Below are positions 49,210-60,452 of a stretch of DNA of 64,000 nucleotides, in pieces. Position 1 is the stretch's first letter; each line of letters begins with the position of its first letter. Made by a program: the position numbers and the translations under genes. The DNA comes from Adiantum capillus-veneris (Eukaryota; Streptophyta; Polypodiopsida; Polypodiales; Pteridaceae). The notes below the pieces were generated by a model. The model did no database searches and was not told the origin of the DNA. It saw nothing but the letters and a program-made list of their open reading frames with translations. The stretch lies in the NCBI GenBank assembly GCA_014529385.2, contig CM043959.1:4707045-4771044 (forward strand), read 5' to 3'.

Positions 49210-50589
49210 TTACGGATCGCCAAGCCTTGCTCTACCTAGTGAATAAACCATGCAATACCGGGAGAATAGTGAGATGGTTCATTATCTTACTGGAATTCGA
49301 CTTCACGGTAGTAGTAAAGAAAGAAAAGACACATCTTAGAGCTGATTATATTTCGCGATTGACGAATGGAGAAGACCCTATAGGAGTAGATGACGACATG
49401 CCAGACGCGTACTTGTTCAACATAGAAATGATACCGAAATGGTCTCAAAATGTCGTTAGCCTATTAACCTATGGAGGAGAGTTTGATAGAAGAGAATACA
49501 ACCAGAAACATATTGCTATTCAGGAATCCAAGAATCTTCAATTGGTTGCAGGAAGGTTGTATCAATTGGGAAATGATCATGTTTTACGACTATGCATCAA
49601 TCCTGAGGAATATAATATATATCTGCGCGAAGCACATGTTCAGGAATGTGCATTTCATTGTTCAAGAAGGAACACATATAGGAATTTGTTACAATTGGGA
49701 GTCTATTGGCCAGGAATGAAAGAAAGCGTACATGAATATGTCAATGTATGTATTGTATGTTCATCAAAACCGCCAGCAGAGTATTCGACATTATATCAGA
49801 TAATGATCGCTCCGGAATGGAGTCAGTATATTGTTGAATATCTCACAAATAGAACTTTCCCAGAAGGAACGTCAAAAGCTCGTCAGAAATCTATAGAGAC
49901 AGAAGCTAGAGATTACGCTTTAATAGGAGATCAACTCTATAAGAGAGGTAAAGACAACCAGCTTAGGATTTGCACATCAGAGTCTGAGTATGTGATAATC
50001 CTGGAGCAAGCTCATGGAGGAGTAGGTGGAGGCCCCGTATCATCCACAAGCAAACGGACAAGCTGAAGCAACAAACAAAACCATATGCACGGTCCTTACG
50101 AAGATTGTATCTGAGTCGATAACTGACTGGGACCAGAAGTTGCATTCAACATTATGGGCATATAGGGTAGCATATAAAACATCAATAGGAACGACCCCAT
50201 ATAACATGGTTTTTGGGCTAAATGCTATCCTACCAATAGAATTCTTGATTTCAACCTTAAGGGTGGCTAAGGATCTAGAGTGGACAGGGCACGAGCTTTC
50301 TGATAGAATAGATGACCTGGAAAAGATAGACGAGCTTCGCCTAAAAGCAGTAGCTTCTATCTACGCTCAAAAAAGGCGACAAAAGGAATTTTTTGATAAG
50401 CATGTGCGGACTAAAGAGTTTAAGGTTGGGGACTATGTCCTATTTTACACTCTGAAACAGCATGCTAAGAAGCTTAAAAAGCGAGGGATGGGACCTCTGG
50501 TGATTAAAGATCTATCACCAAGTGGAGCCGTCAAGCTTGCTACATTAGACGGAGAAGAAATGCCAATTGGATTAGTGGATGCAGAGTGA
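49210..50589 (+). pseudogene. Integrase of the 18.5-kb element with deleted catalytic core
   Basis: The end of RNase H is followed by a zinc-binding-like module (REAHVQECAFHC, then LGVYWPGMKESVHEYVN and CIVC). A second start of such a module follows (LYKRGKDNQLRICTSESEY, then LEQAHGGVGGG). At about 50028-50035 the text jumps to PYHPQANGQAEATNK, so only the last catalytic residue (Glu of GQAE) of the DDE triad remains. About 200 residues with both Asp are missing. The C-terminal part is intact (EFKVGDYVLFYTLKQHAKKL, then GPLVIKDLSPSGAVKLATLD). It cannot catalyse integration. Confidence 0.8.
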
Positions 50590-51887
50590 AAAAGTATCTT
50601 TTGCCGCTAACCCAAGACATGCTTCTCAAAATACATCAAGAAAAGCTGCGTGTCCAGAAAAAGAAAAAGATTGTGGAGGAAGCGCAAGCCGAGGCGAAGG
50701 AAAGAATGGAGAAAAGAAGACTATTGCGTCAGAAACAGCGCAATGAAGGAGCAATACGAATAAACGCAGTCAGTATAACAGAAATGGATAATGACAAAGA
50801 AGAACCCATCATTGAATGCAAAGTAGGAACCAACCAAATCAAAGCCAGAGCACTATTGGATTCAGGAGCTCAAACTAACCTACTTTCACTCAGTTTGTAT
50901 AGACAATTGATAAATGCCACTAAATTACAAACTGCCAAGCAAGAGTTAAAGAGTTACTCTGAGAATTCAATCAAAACTGTCGGATGCACAATTTTACATA
51001 TACAGATTAACCAGTGTGTGTATCCTCATATGTTTTACGTGGTTGAAGACCAAGCTACACAACATCCATTATTGCTAGGACAACCATGGCAGAAGCAATA
51101 CAATGCAATGATTGACTGGAGTTCTAAATCAGTGCTTATCAAATACGAAGGTGAAAGTCAATCAGTTAAGTTCACCAAAGGAGCAGTGCCAACTCCAAAG
51201 GAAGAATCCAAGAACAAAGGTAAACAACAACCAGAGAAAAAGAAGAAGCAATGGCAACCAAAAGTTTCTATACAACTGGATTGCTCTTCGACGAGGAACT
51301 CTCAACATTGGATAAGGAAGACAAGCAATAATATAACAACTCAACCTTGGGAAAAAATGGAGTCAAAGTTGGTATGGAGACCAAAAAAGGTTGTGCCAGA
51401 GAACACAAAGGTGGAAAACAGAGTCTTCAGTACCAGACAACAGAGTGATTCCAAACAATCAAGGACAGTGAAACAGATCTGGATTCCAAAGAAGTTCATG
51501 ACGGCACAAAGCTATAGCAAGCGAATTTGGATCCCAAGGGTTTGTAAACAGGAACTCCCTTCAGTACAATCCACGAAAACTCCTAGGTATTTCAAGGCGA
51601 GGAAATCAACACAAAGAACAAAGCAGGTTTGGGTCGCAAAGAGTTTGTGGCAAGCACAAGCGAAGCGGAAGCAAATTTGGATTGTGAAAAAGAACAACAA
51701 GGTAAAGAAGAATCCATCTACTGATTCTACTACCGAAGTGCCAAAACCAACCCAAAACCCGACTACCAATCCTTCAATCAAACAAAGAGCAGCTTTATTG
51801 GAAAGACTGTTGTATCATCGCTCTACAATTGCATTGGGAACTTATGACCCAAACAACTACAATACTTCGCCCACAGACACTTCATAG
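50586..51887 (+). CDS. Second retropepsin-like domain with W-x-P-K repeats (polyprotein C-terminus)
   Basis: Overlaps the integrase stop by four bases and opens with GTG, so it is more likely a frameshifted continuation of pol (VDAE then KKYLLPLTQDM) than a separate gene. After a basic coiled stretch (50630-50740) comes KARALLDSGAQTNLLSLSLY with a DSG active-site motif (Asp codon 50859), then HPLLLGQPWQKQYNAMIDWS, the second retropepsin motif. The second half has at least five spaced motifs: VWRPKK, IWIPKK, IWIPR, VWVAK and IWIVKK. Length 433 codons, free of stops. Role unknown; by fold it could be an active aspartic protease. Confidence 0.6.
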   Translation: MKKYLLPLTQDMLLKIHQEKLRVQKKKKIVEEAQAEAKERMEKRRLLRQKQRNEGAIRINAVSITEMDNDKEEPIIECKVGTNQIKARALLDSGAQTNLLSLSLYRQLINATKLQTAKQELKSYSENSIKTVGCTILHIQINQCVYPHMFYVVEDQATQHPLLLGQPWQKQYNAMIDWSSKSVLIKYEGESQSVKFTKGAVPTPKEESKNKGKQQPEKKKKQWQPKVSIQLDCSSTRNSQHWIRKTSNNITTQPWEKMESKLVWRPKKVVPENTKVENRVFSTRQQSDSKQSRTVKQIWIPKKFMTAQSYSKRIWIPRVCKQELPSVQSTKTPRYFKARKSTQRTKQVWVAKSLWQAQAKRKQIWIVKKNNKVKKNPSTDSTTEVPKPTQNPTTNPSIKQRAALLERLLYHRSTIALGTYDPNNYNTSPTDTS

Positions 51888-51908
51888 TCGTCCGGGAGGA
51901 CTCAGACT

Positions 51909-51923
51909 AGGAGGGGGGGAGGT
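51909..51923 (+). other. Internal polypurine tract-like run
   Basis: AGGAGGGGGGGAGG just after the stop of the preceding frame, followed by a doubled TATACAGG. It looks like a PPT but no LTR follows. It could be a central PPT or a trace of an older 3' end. Confidence 0.35.
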
Positions 51924-53523
51924 ATACAGGTATACAGGAGTTACAAAGCAGCTACAAGCGACAAAAAAACAAAGAAAAACAAAAATTATATTACAAGGAC
52001 AGTGTCTTACATGATTTTGCAATTTTTATGTTTGATTGCGGATATTGATAATATTTATGCCCTTATATACCTTGTTTTGCAACAAGAAGAGATCAAATGA
52101 TGAATTTGGGTCTCTAGACGTGTAAATATCACTAAATAAGAGTGTTTTTGGGCTAAAAAGTGGTAATCCAAGCCCAGAAATCACAAATAAGTGTATATTC
52201 ATATACACAGGGTTACCAGCTATTTATTGTGTATGTTTGGAATTTTTGGCTTCAATTTGCTATTTTTCTTTATTTTTTATGATTTTCTTAATAAAAGTAA
52301 AAGAAAAATAAGAAAAAAGCAGGTGAAATGAGATCGGAAAAAAGAAAAGAATAGACTGTGATGGTCCTAATGACAAGGGAAACCCATGGTAAAAATTGGG
52401 TACAATTCTGAAAAAGTTGCGGAAAGTCCGAAACGGCAGAATTTTGGCAAGTGGACGGAATTCTAAGAAAACAGGTCAAACGGAGTCCGATTTGAGAAAT
52501 TTCAGATCCTAAAGCGCATCTCACAACAAGATAGGAGCACATGACAAATTTGGTGGCAAGTGAACCGGCAAGTCCGAAGTTAAGTATTTTTCACATCACT
52601 TTCAAGCTCATTCACACTATTACCTTCTTGGAGAAGAGCAGAGAGCCACAGGAGCACAGATCTTCTACGACCTTCTACGACTTCCACGAGAGCTCAGAGG
52701 ACACCAGACATGAGAGGTAGACTCGTTGCCATAAGCTTTTGATGCTTATCATTAACTTTTGTCGCGAAAACTGACCAAAACCAAGAATCAAGAGCAGACG
52801 GGGAATGGGGTAGAATGCTAGGTAGTGGCACAACCGCCCAACCAAACCTTGCAAGAACTTATAGGTGGGTTACCCTAGTATAGAAGATGGGTTTCTAACA
52901 CTCAAAGCTCGAGAAAGAACGACTGGAAAAACCCTAGGTCAACAGAGCCTGCAAGAGGCAAACAGGAAAAAGTTGTCGAAACAACACGAAACTTCACAGG
53001 AAGTTCAACCACATCAAGGACAATGCAACCATAGAATATCTCCAAGTTTGAATCACAAAAAGTAGGTCGGAACAACCGATTTGGCTGCGGACACACAAAG
53101 CGTCATTTTGGCATAACGGTTGAAATTGACGACCGAATGAAATGAAACTTCACAAGCAGCTTCAAGTAACTATCGATGACTTATGTTTGCAAGCAAAACC
53201 CAAAAGAAAGCTGATTCACTTATCGATGGTGAAAAAGACGCTTTCGGGCAACCAAAGGGAGAAAGATGGAGAACGGGGAGCCAAAGTCAAGTTCAACCAA
53301 ATAGATGGCTTCACAACATATCCGATGAGCTGGAAATGCAACTCTCGAGAAGAAAAGTTGAAGAAATTCAACTCCAAGGCAAAAAGACGACTTCGGAGAC
53401 TGAAATGCCTATAAGGGGATTTTTAAGCTAAACTGATGACTTTTTAAGTTGAAAACTAGCTAGTAGGGCTTAGGGCACTAGCACAAAGCATTCTTTGCAC
53501 AAAAAGACCAACATTTCAAGAAA
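51924..53523. other. Non-coding spacer between pol and array 2
   Basis: No coding pattern, stem-loop or repeat stands out in this 1.6 kb. Short open stretches at 52865-53431 lack recognisable motifs. It separates pol from the palindrome array and ORF3. Confidence 0.4.
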
Positions 53524-54537
53524 AGACATCATACGCGTATGATGTCTCACAGCATGAATTTCACATCCATTTCAACATTTGAGTGCATAGCCTCATTCCA
53601 CATGTTAATCACATCCTATGAACCAAGTATCATGAGAATTGGAGTTAGAAAACCCAAGGAAAACCAAAAAGACGCAAATTAGGCCATAAAATTGATTTTT
53701 GGTCCTAATTTTGTCAAAATAACTCCAAACTCATTAAAACTTTGTAGGATTGTTGTTTTAAACACATCTACAAGCTATCTGGAACCAAAAAGCACCATTT
53801 TGACACAAAAGACATCATACGCGTATGATGTCTATTTGCACTTACAGAGCCAAAACTGCTCATTTGTCATCATACATCCATTATATATATCTAATACATG
53901 CTACATATGAAGTTTGGAACCATTTGGTCAAGAGGATCACCACATTAGCCCAATTGAGGGAAAATCCTTCACCTAAAGCCTATTTTTTGGCCCAAATCCA
54001 ACATACTCAAGTCCAAACCAAGATTTGAGTAGGAACAGTCCTTCGCTAGTACATGGGGAGTCCACAGAACCAATCCCATGCAAAATTGATGAAAAAGACA
54101 TCATACGCGTATGATGTCTCCAGAGCCATTTTTAGCCCAAAATCTATCCAAACTTCATAAATCCACTGAATAAGCCTATCTAAAGCCAAATCCAAGCTTA
54201 TAGAGAAATTTGGTCCAAAAATACACTAAAAGACATCATACGCGTATGACGTCTCACTATGTGATTTTGGCACCTCAGGGCTTCAACCACCAAACAGAAG
54301 TGATCTACATGCCATTTGAAAGTGAACCACCAAGTTTTATCCAATTTGGATCATAAAATCCAATTCCCTTTCAAAATTTTGCCAAGAGCCGGAACTGGAC
54401 TAAATTGACCAAAACTTGACCAAATGGGATCCAAACTCAAATCCAAGCATATGATAATCATGTATACACTATCAGCTACAAGCACAACCAATATGAAGTC
54501 ATTTTGACACAAAAGACATCATGCACGTATGATGTCT
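53524..54537. repeat. Palindrome array 2 of the 18.5-kb element
   Basis: Five copies of the same 24-bp palindrome as in the leader: 53524-53547, 53810-53833 and 54096-54119 (perfect), 54231-54254 (one change), 54514-54537 (two changes). Steps are 286, 286, 135 and 283 bp. The flanks of the second and fifth copies are alike (ATTTTGACACAAAA before them). The array ends 60 bp before the ATG of ORF3, so the last copies lie in its 5' untranslated region. Confidence 0.9.
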
Positions 54538-54595
54538 CCAGCATGATTTTGAGCCCATTTTGCATATTTTTTCACCTACCTTGCATCCTTAGGCC

Positions 54596-57500
54596 ATGAA
54601 TAGCTCATGTTTCAATTTTCAAGTCATTTGGATAGTTAAAAGCTTCATTTCGGCTTTCAGTACTAAAAAGACGCTAACTTCTGAAATTGGAGTTACAGGA
54701 TCCATTAATTCCACCAAGTCATCGGCAACGAAGAGAAAAAGACCGACAACCAAAGATGCTATTGCAGAAGCGGAACCATTTGACATTCCAGCAGAAACCC
54801 TCAAGCCAACCAAAACTTGGGTGGAGGAAGCAGTATTGGAGAAAGAGGGAATAAAGATCTACCAGGGGACTTTCAGAGATCCTCAAGGGCAAGCGGTGGA
54901 TGTACCGATGATCCCACAGGAATTGGTAGATTATAGCAGGTCAGAAGACATCAGCAGGTACCTGGAAAGGGCAGACTTGTACAGTTTCTTCACCTCGAGA
55001 CCATCAGGTGTGGATACAAGAAGAGTGTACGAGTTGGCAACATCCATTCAGAAGGATGGAAAAGCCACATTGACAGCCATGGATGGAGAGAAGGTAGAAG
55101 TACATATCACTCCACAGCTAATTGCAGACGCATTGAAGCTGCACAACAAAGGGAGCTCGGTCAGGGAAAGAAGGGAGGCCATAGAGGTCTATGGGCCCAA
55201 GAAACAGAATGCGACCTATGGAGATATGAAGGACCCAAGAGCGGCAACCCTTTGCCGACTGTACAACCAATTTCTTCATGTTTGTAGTAAAAGACCGCAA
55301 AAGTATACGACACCACCCCATGCCATTGCGACCACCATCACATGGGCATTAAAGGGCAATATGCCAAAAGAGGTGAATTACGCTCAACACATCCACGAGC
55401 AAGTAATTGCCATGCACAACGAGAAGCCAAAATACATAGGAGGAGCGGAAATTCTGACAAGAATAGCTTATGAAGCTATTGGAGCTAGAGATCAGTGGCC
55501 AAAGGCTCCTTCCCAGAATGAGTGGCTTAGAGAAGCCGACGAGGAGGAAGAACAACCCGAAGTATCCAAGAGGGCATCCACAAGAGCACGCCGGAAACTA
55601 GAAGTAGTTTCAGAACCTGAAGAGGATGTGGACGAGCCACTTAAGAAGAAAGTAAAGAAGAAGGTTGCTCCCAAGCAAACCAAAAGTCAGAAAGCGGTAA
55701 GAATGGAAAGATTAGTGGAGCAGTTTAGAGCGGAAAGAGCTCTAAAGGGTGACTTTGAAGAAAAGTGGGTGCCAGACGCCACTAAAGTCGGAACTAGCTC
55801 GGCTAGGCCACACATTGATCAATACGATCAATATATTAAAGCTTATGAAGAGTCACAGGCTATTTTGGAGCAGCAACCTGTCGAGCCATACACTGAAGAG
55901 GAGGTACAACAATTAAAAGCTGAGCTGAAAAAGGACGACAAGGGGAAAAGGAAAGTAGATGGGTCTACTAAGCCTCAAGAGAAAGATGGGCAAGTCGACA
56001 AAGGGAAAGCCAAGGAAGCTGAGGACAAACATCCCTCTATGACTGATGTATCAAGCCCGAAGAAGACGGAAAAAATTGTGGAAGAGACCACAGTAGAGGT
56101 GGACACAGATGTTTTGGAAAAGCCAGAAGCCGAGACCAAAGAAAAGAAGATAGATCCAGTTCAGCAAAAGAGAAATGATTATGAGGATCTGGTAGAGATA
56201 GGATACACCGAAGAAGATGCCCTTGAGGCAGTTTATGGGATCACCCTACAAAAACAAGATGAACAGAGAGGGACGGAGAAAAAGACAAAGAGTAAAAAAG
56301 AAAGTGAAGAGAAACTGGACGAACCGAAAATACTAGAAGAGCCAAAGCCAGTGGATGTGGTGGCGGAAAGAGCTTTAGAGTTGACAGATGATGATGAAAA
56401 AGACATGCACATGGTGCATGAACTGCTCAGCAAGATAAAAGAAAGGTCCAAGGAAAAGGAAGTAGAGATTGAGACAGCCAAACAAAGGGAAGCGTAGTTG
56501 CAGAGAAATTTAGAGAATGCTATGACTGAATCTGAAAGTCATAAAGCATCACTCTATGACGCGGAAAACGAGAGAGACGGCTTGATACTCCAACTAGCCG
56601 AGGCTTCAAGAGAAGTAACAAGTGCACAGGAAGCAAGAGAGCGGATAGAGGATGAGTTGGAGGAGGCTAAGGATGAGCTCATTGAGCTAAGGGAAAGAGT
56701 CGAGATCCAAGAAAGAACAATCACTAGACTCAGGTCTACCCCTAGAGCTAGCAGAGCAGGAACCGAACAAGAGGGAGCTATCGTACCAGTTTTGGAAGAC
56801 CAGGTCCGAAGCTTACAAAGAGAGCTAAGATTAGAGCAAGTGCAAAGGTTTCACATTGCGGAGGGATCATTGGCCGTAGAGGAGAGGCTCACATTAGAAA
56901 ATCAAACACTACGGACAGAGAATGAGGCCCTCCGCAAACAGCTCCAAGATCTACAAGAGCAACAAAGAAGAGAGACAGAGAGGAGAGTGCCAAGGCGGAA
57001 ATGGAATGGGAGAGGAGACTCCTAATCTCCATTAGACTTCAGGGACTAGACACAAAAGTGCTCCATGAACAGTGGATGCAACCCAGTCTGCCTTTCCCTT
57101 TGATGAAATTTGAAGTGTTAAAGACGAAAAAGAGACTAGAAGGAGAGCAGTATGACGCTCTTTACGAAGGCGACATCACAAAGGAGGAACAATCAAAGAA
57201 GATAGTAGATTCACAACCTAGATGGAGGAAAGCTTGGCTGAACAAATACCCAGCCTACCTCATCTACTTGGTGGAGGCACCAAAGGAGATCCGGGAGGAT
57301 GCAACCTTCTGCCCGGTGCCAAGAGTCAGAAACTGGAAAGAGCATGGCAGGATTGCAGAAAAGAAGCCAAATTGGCTTAATTATCCCAGGATGCCAGGAC
57401 CAAAGGTAGGAGAGAGAATAGGTAAAGCCTACATGGTGAAAACCCTAACGGGCACCATCAAACTCTTTACTGGCTCTCCTGACCTTTCATGTCAGATGCT

Positions 57501-57819
57501 CAAGAAAATCTGCAGGACTCTCTTAGCTTGCATTGAAGTGTTCGCGCCAGATAAAGCCATGACCTCGAGTCTACTATCGACGGCCGACACGGTGTCTGAT
57601 ATGATGTACGATCTTTCATTGCAGCCTTCTCCAAAAGTGTTACACCTCCTATACCATAGGATTATGTTTTTGCCTAGCTTCCACATGCAAATATTCGAAG
57701 AAGCTTTCTACACCGGCTTTTTCACCCACGAAAGTAAAATATTCAGCCCAACCTTGACCATCGGCAACCTACGATACGAATCACATTTGCAGATGCTCAA
57801 GACGACAGGACTTTATTGA
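54596..57819 (+). pseudogene. ORF3: long coiled-coil protein of the 18.5-kb element (one stop, one frameshift)
   Basis: ATG at 54596; a TAG at 56495 and a frameshift near 57000 are the only breaks in about 1070 codons. Residues 100-300 form a globular region (ISRYLERADLYSFFTSRPSG, then VHITPQLIADALKL and ILTRIAYEAIGA) that resembles the putative plant transposon protein domain (Transposase_32 type) found near Athila genes; this is inference. The middle is K/E-rich with a run of KKKVKKK. 56498-57000 is a strong coiled coil. The C-terminal 270 residues include LPSFHMQIFEEAFYTGFF, conserved in the minus-strand copy at 13100-13400. No membrane segment is evident, so it does not look like an envelope protein. 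Confidence 0.65.
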
Positions 57820-57856
57820 CCAAGCATAAAAGTCATGTCAGGGATGACATGAACGC

Positions 57857-57877
57857 GGGGGGGGGGGGGGGGGGGAG
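57857..57877 (+). other. Poly-G polypurine tract
   Basis: Nineteen G followed by AG, directly before the 3' LTR. The position defines it as the polypurine tract; a pure G run is unusual and its length may be affected by assembly. Confidence 0.7.
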
Positions 57878-58160
57878 TGTTGAGCCAGCAGAGGATCACA
57901 CCCACATTTTTGCTCACACTCATCATTTTGTAACCATTGATTGTAATAAATGTCTTTCCGACATTAATTTTGATTTGAGCCATTCATTAAGTAACAGGAC
58001 TCAATTGAGTTTCCAGCTTGTAATCCCGAAGTAATTTCACTTGCTGATGTAATTAGTTAGAGATGTTCTCACCTCCAAGGCTGAGGTATATAAGCCAAAG
58101 TTTTTGTAACCTAAGGGGGGATTATTAATCAAAGTGAGTTTTGGAGCGCCGTGACTGTGT

Positions 58161-58213
<53 letters not shown>

Positions 58214-58837
58214 TTATCTACTTGCTACGTGAGCTACGGAGCCGCCATTGGAGAAGCGACACCGCCATTGTGTTAGCAACGGCGAGAGCTACGCACAGAT
58301 ACCAAGAGTGCGCGCTATCGGCTTCTATGTGTGGTAAGTTCCTACGAGCTTCGGTGTGAGTTTTCTTCCAACTCGTGTGTCGGAATTGAGCGTGCAACAT
58401 ATCTATAGAACCACAACGAGTAGAGCTACACATTAGTACCATCGGGGTCAAGTTTCGGTCACCTGTATATTTCGGCCTGTCTTCATACGCGTTTACCGCA
58501 CGGAGTGGTTATAGGTTGAGTTTGCAGTTCAAGTCTTTAGGGTGTTGTTCTTACCTAGTGTATAGACTTCCCCTTGAGTTTGAGATCGATTCAATGATTC
58601 TAGATCTTGTTTCGTATAGCATTCGTTCGTAGTACGGATTTTAGTCACTTGCGTATTTTAGAACTTAGATTTGATTTCCTTAGTAGTGATTGTCATTAGA
58701 AGGTCGAGTAGGTGATTTGACACCCACCTAGTTGTTTCCATGCGCCTACGGGTGAAGCTCCGTCCTCGTCTGACAAATTCTGTTGTTTGTTGAGTTCTCG
58801 CTATTTAGCTTCTGCTAGCGGCGTAACCGCCTTAACA
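57878..58837 (+). repeat. 3' LTR of the 18.5-kb element
   Basis: 960 bp, identical in layout to the 5' LTR. Differences seen by eye: eight substitutions, all after the GA tract, and a GA tract of 49 instead of 105 bp (58163-58211). Outside the tract this is roughly 0.9 percent divergence, indicating a recent insertion compared with all other elements here. Confidence 0.95.
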
Positions 58838-60070
58838 TGAGTTTATCAAATCTTCCATCCCTCATTGCCTCATTTGATTGGCTAATTTAACTTTTGCAGG
58901 TCCTTTGGTAGACATTTTGAACAAGTAACATTAATCCTTGGGTCCATCCTGACCAAGAAAATGGCTTTCATGGAAGAATGGAAAAACATAATAATGCTTT
59001 TGTAACATTAGTATATTGACATCTCCATCACCAACGACGTGACCTTGGTTAGCTTTCTCATGTGACACAATTCCTTTGAATCGCGTATTTTGAACAAGTA
59101 GCATCATTTCTTCAAGAAAATGACTAAGCTCAATATGTTAGTGGCTTCCAAATCATCTTCTTTAGTCACAGATTGGAATAACATTTCTCAAGAAACTAGC
59201 ATATAAACTTTTCTAAGAACCTCCTTCTCAATCTTTAGAGCTGTGCTAACAAGACTACGTACTTTTTCAATGGTTGCCCTCCTTATAGTATTACAAGAAT
59301 TTTATAACGTTTTCTTTGGTAAAATTTCTATGCGGAGAAAATATTCCTTCATCATTCTCATGAAAGAAAACCAAACCCATCATGTAATACACATTTTTTG
59401 AACCTAGAAAAGCTATTACTTGTAGAGATTGTATATTTATTCCATTTGGAAAAAAACTCTCCTTATGATAATATGTATTTTAACTAGAAGTGTATTATTT
59501 CAATATGGAGATTTTTTTTTTCACTTTTCAAAAAAAATTCAAGCAAGAAAACCTTTATTTCTACATGAAACATATACATTTCCAAATGTGAATTTCCATG
59601 TACATTTCGACATGAAAATGTACATCAAATTTTTTTTCCACATGGGAATTTTATGTCCTTTATTCTGGACAAAAAACTCACATGAAAAACTAGGTTTAAA
59701 AAATCACAAGTGTCCCATGAAAATATATGTGTTCCAAATGGAGATGTACACTTTCTACACGGAAATGTATGATACGAGGTCATTTTCTCCGCATGAAAAT
59801 TCTATGTCCAAATTCAAGAAAATTAGAGGTATAGAACAATCTTAGACTTTCACACGAGAAATTGTTTTTAACTAATGTAACATATCGCACAATGTTGTTC
59901 AACTTAAAAAGTGTGAGTATTATACTCAAATAAGAACCAATGCTCATCCTTTATCTTGGTTATGCTCAGATATTGCTTGTGCTTATGCTTATTTTGCTTG
60001 TAGGTCATATATTCTACCTTGTGTTGGCCTTCAAAGCACCTACATACCTGTGCATACAACAAACAATTAA
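58838..60070. other. AT-rich flank without a gene
   Basis: From 59500 to 59810 a loose repetition of words such as CATGAAAATGTACA and CACATG suggests a decayed tandem repeat. No coding or structural RNA signal is seen. Confidence 0.35.
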
Positions 60071-60104
60071 GTGCAAAATTTAGTTTCTTTAATTTCTCCC
60101 TACC

Positions 60105-60116
60105 CTCTCTCTCTCA

Positions 60117-60203
<87 letters not shown>

Positions 60204-60277
60204 TCTTTGAAAGTAAATTCCTCCTCGGGGGGGGGGGGGGGCGCACACACACAATCTCTTTGAAAGTAAATTCCTCC

Positions 60278-60339
<62 letters not shown>

Positions 60340-60366
60340 TTTTCAAAGAGATTGTGTGTGTGTGTG

Positions 60367-60449
<83 letters not shown>
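60105..60449. repeat. Compound microsatellite cluster with an inverted unique block
   Basis: (CA)n at 60127-60200, a G run at 60227-60241, (GA)n at about 60280-60333, (GT)n and (GA)n at 60353-60449. AATCTCTTTGAAAGTAAATT occurs at 60201-60220 and 60252-60271 and its near reverse complement at 60334-60354 (ATTTATTTTCAAAGAGATT), so the cluster can fold back on itself. Confidence 0.85.

Positions 60450-60452
<3 letters not shown>

Noticed and set aside
41853-54537. CRISPR-like array
   Set aside because: Regular short repeats superficially recall a CRISPR, but the spacing is far too long, the spacers are related to each other and the context is a plant retrotransposon.
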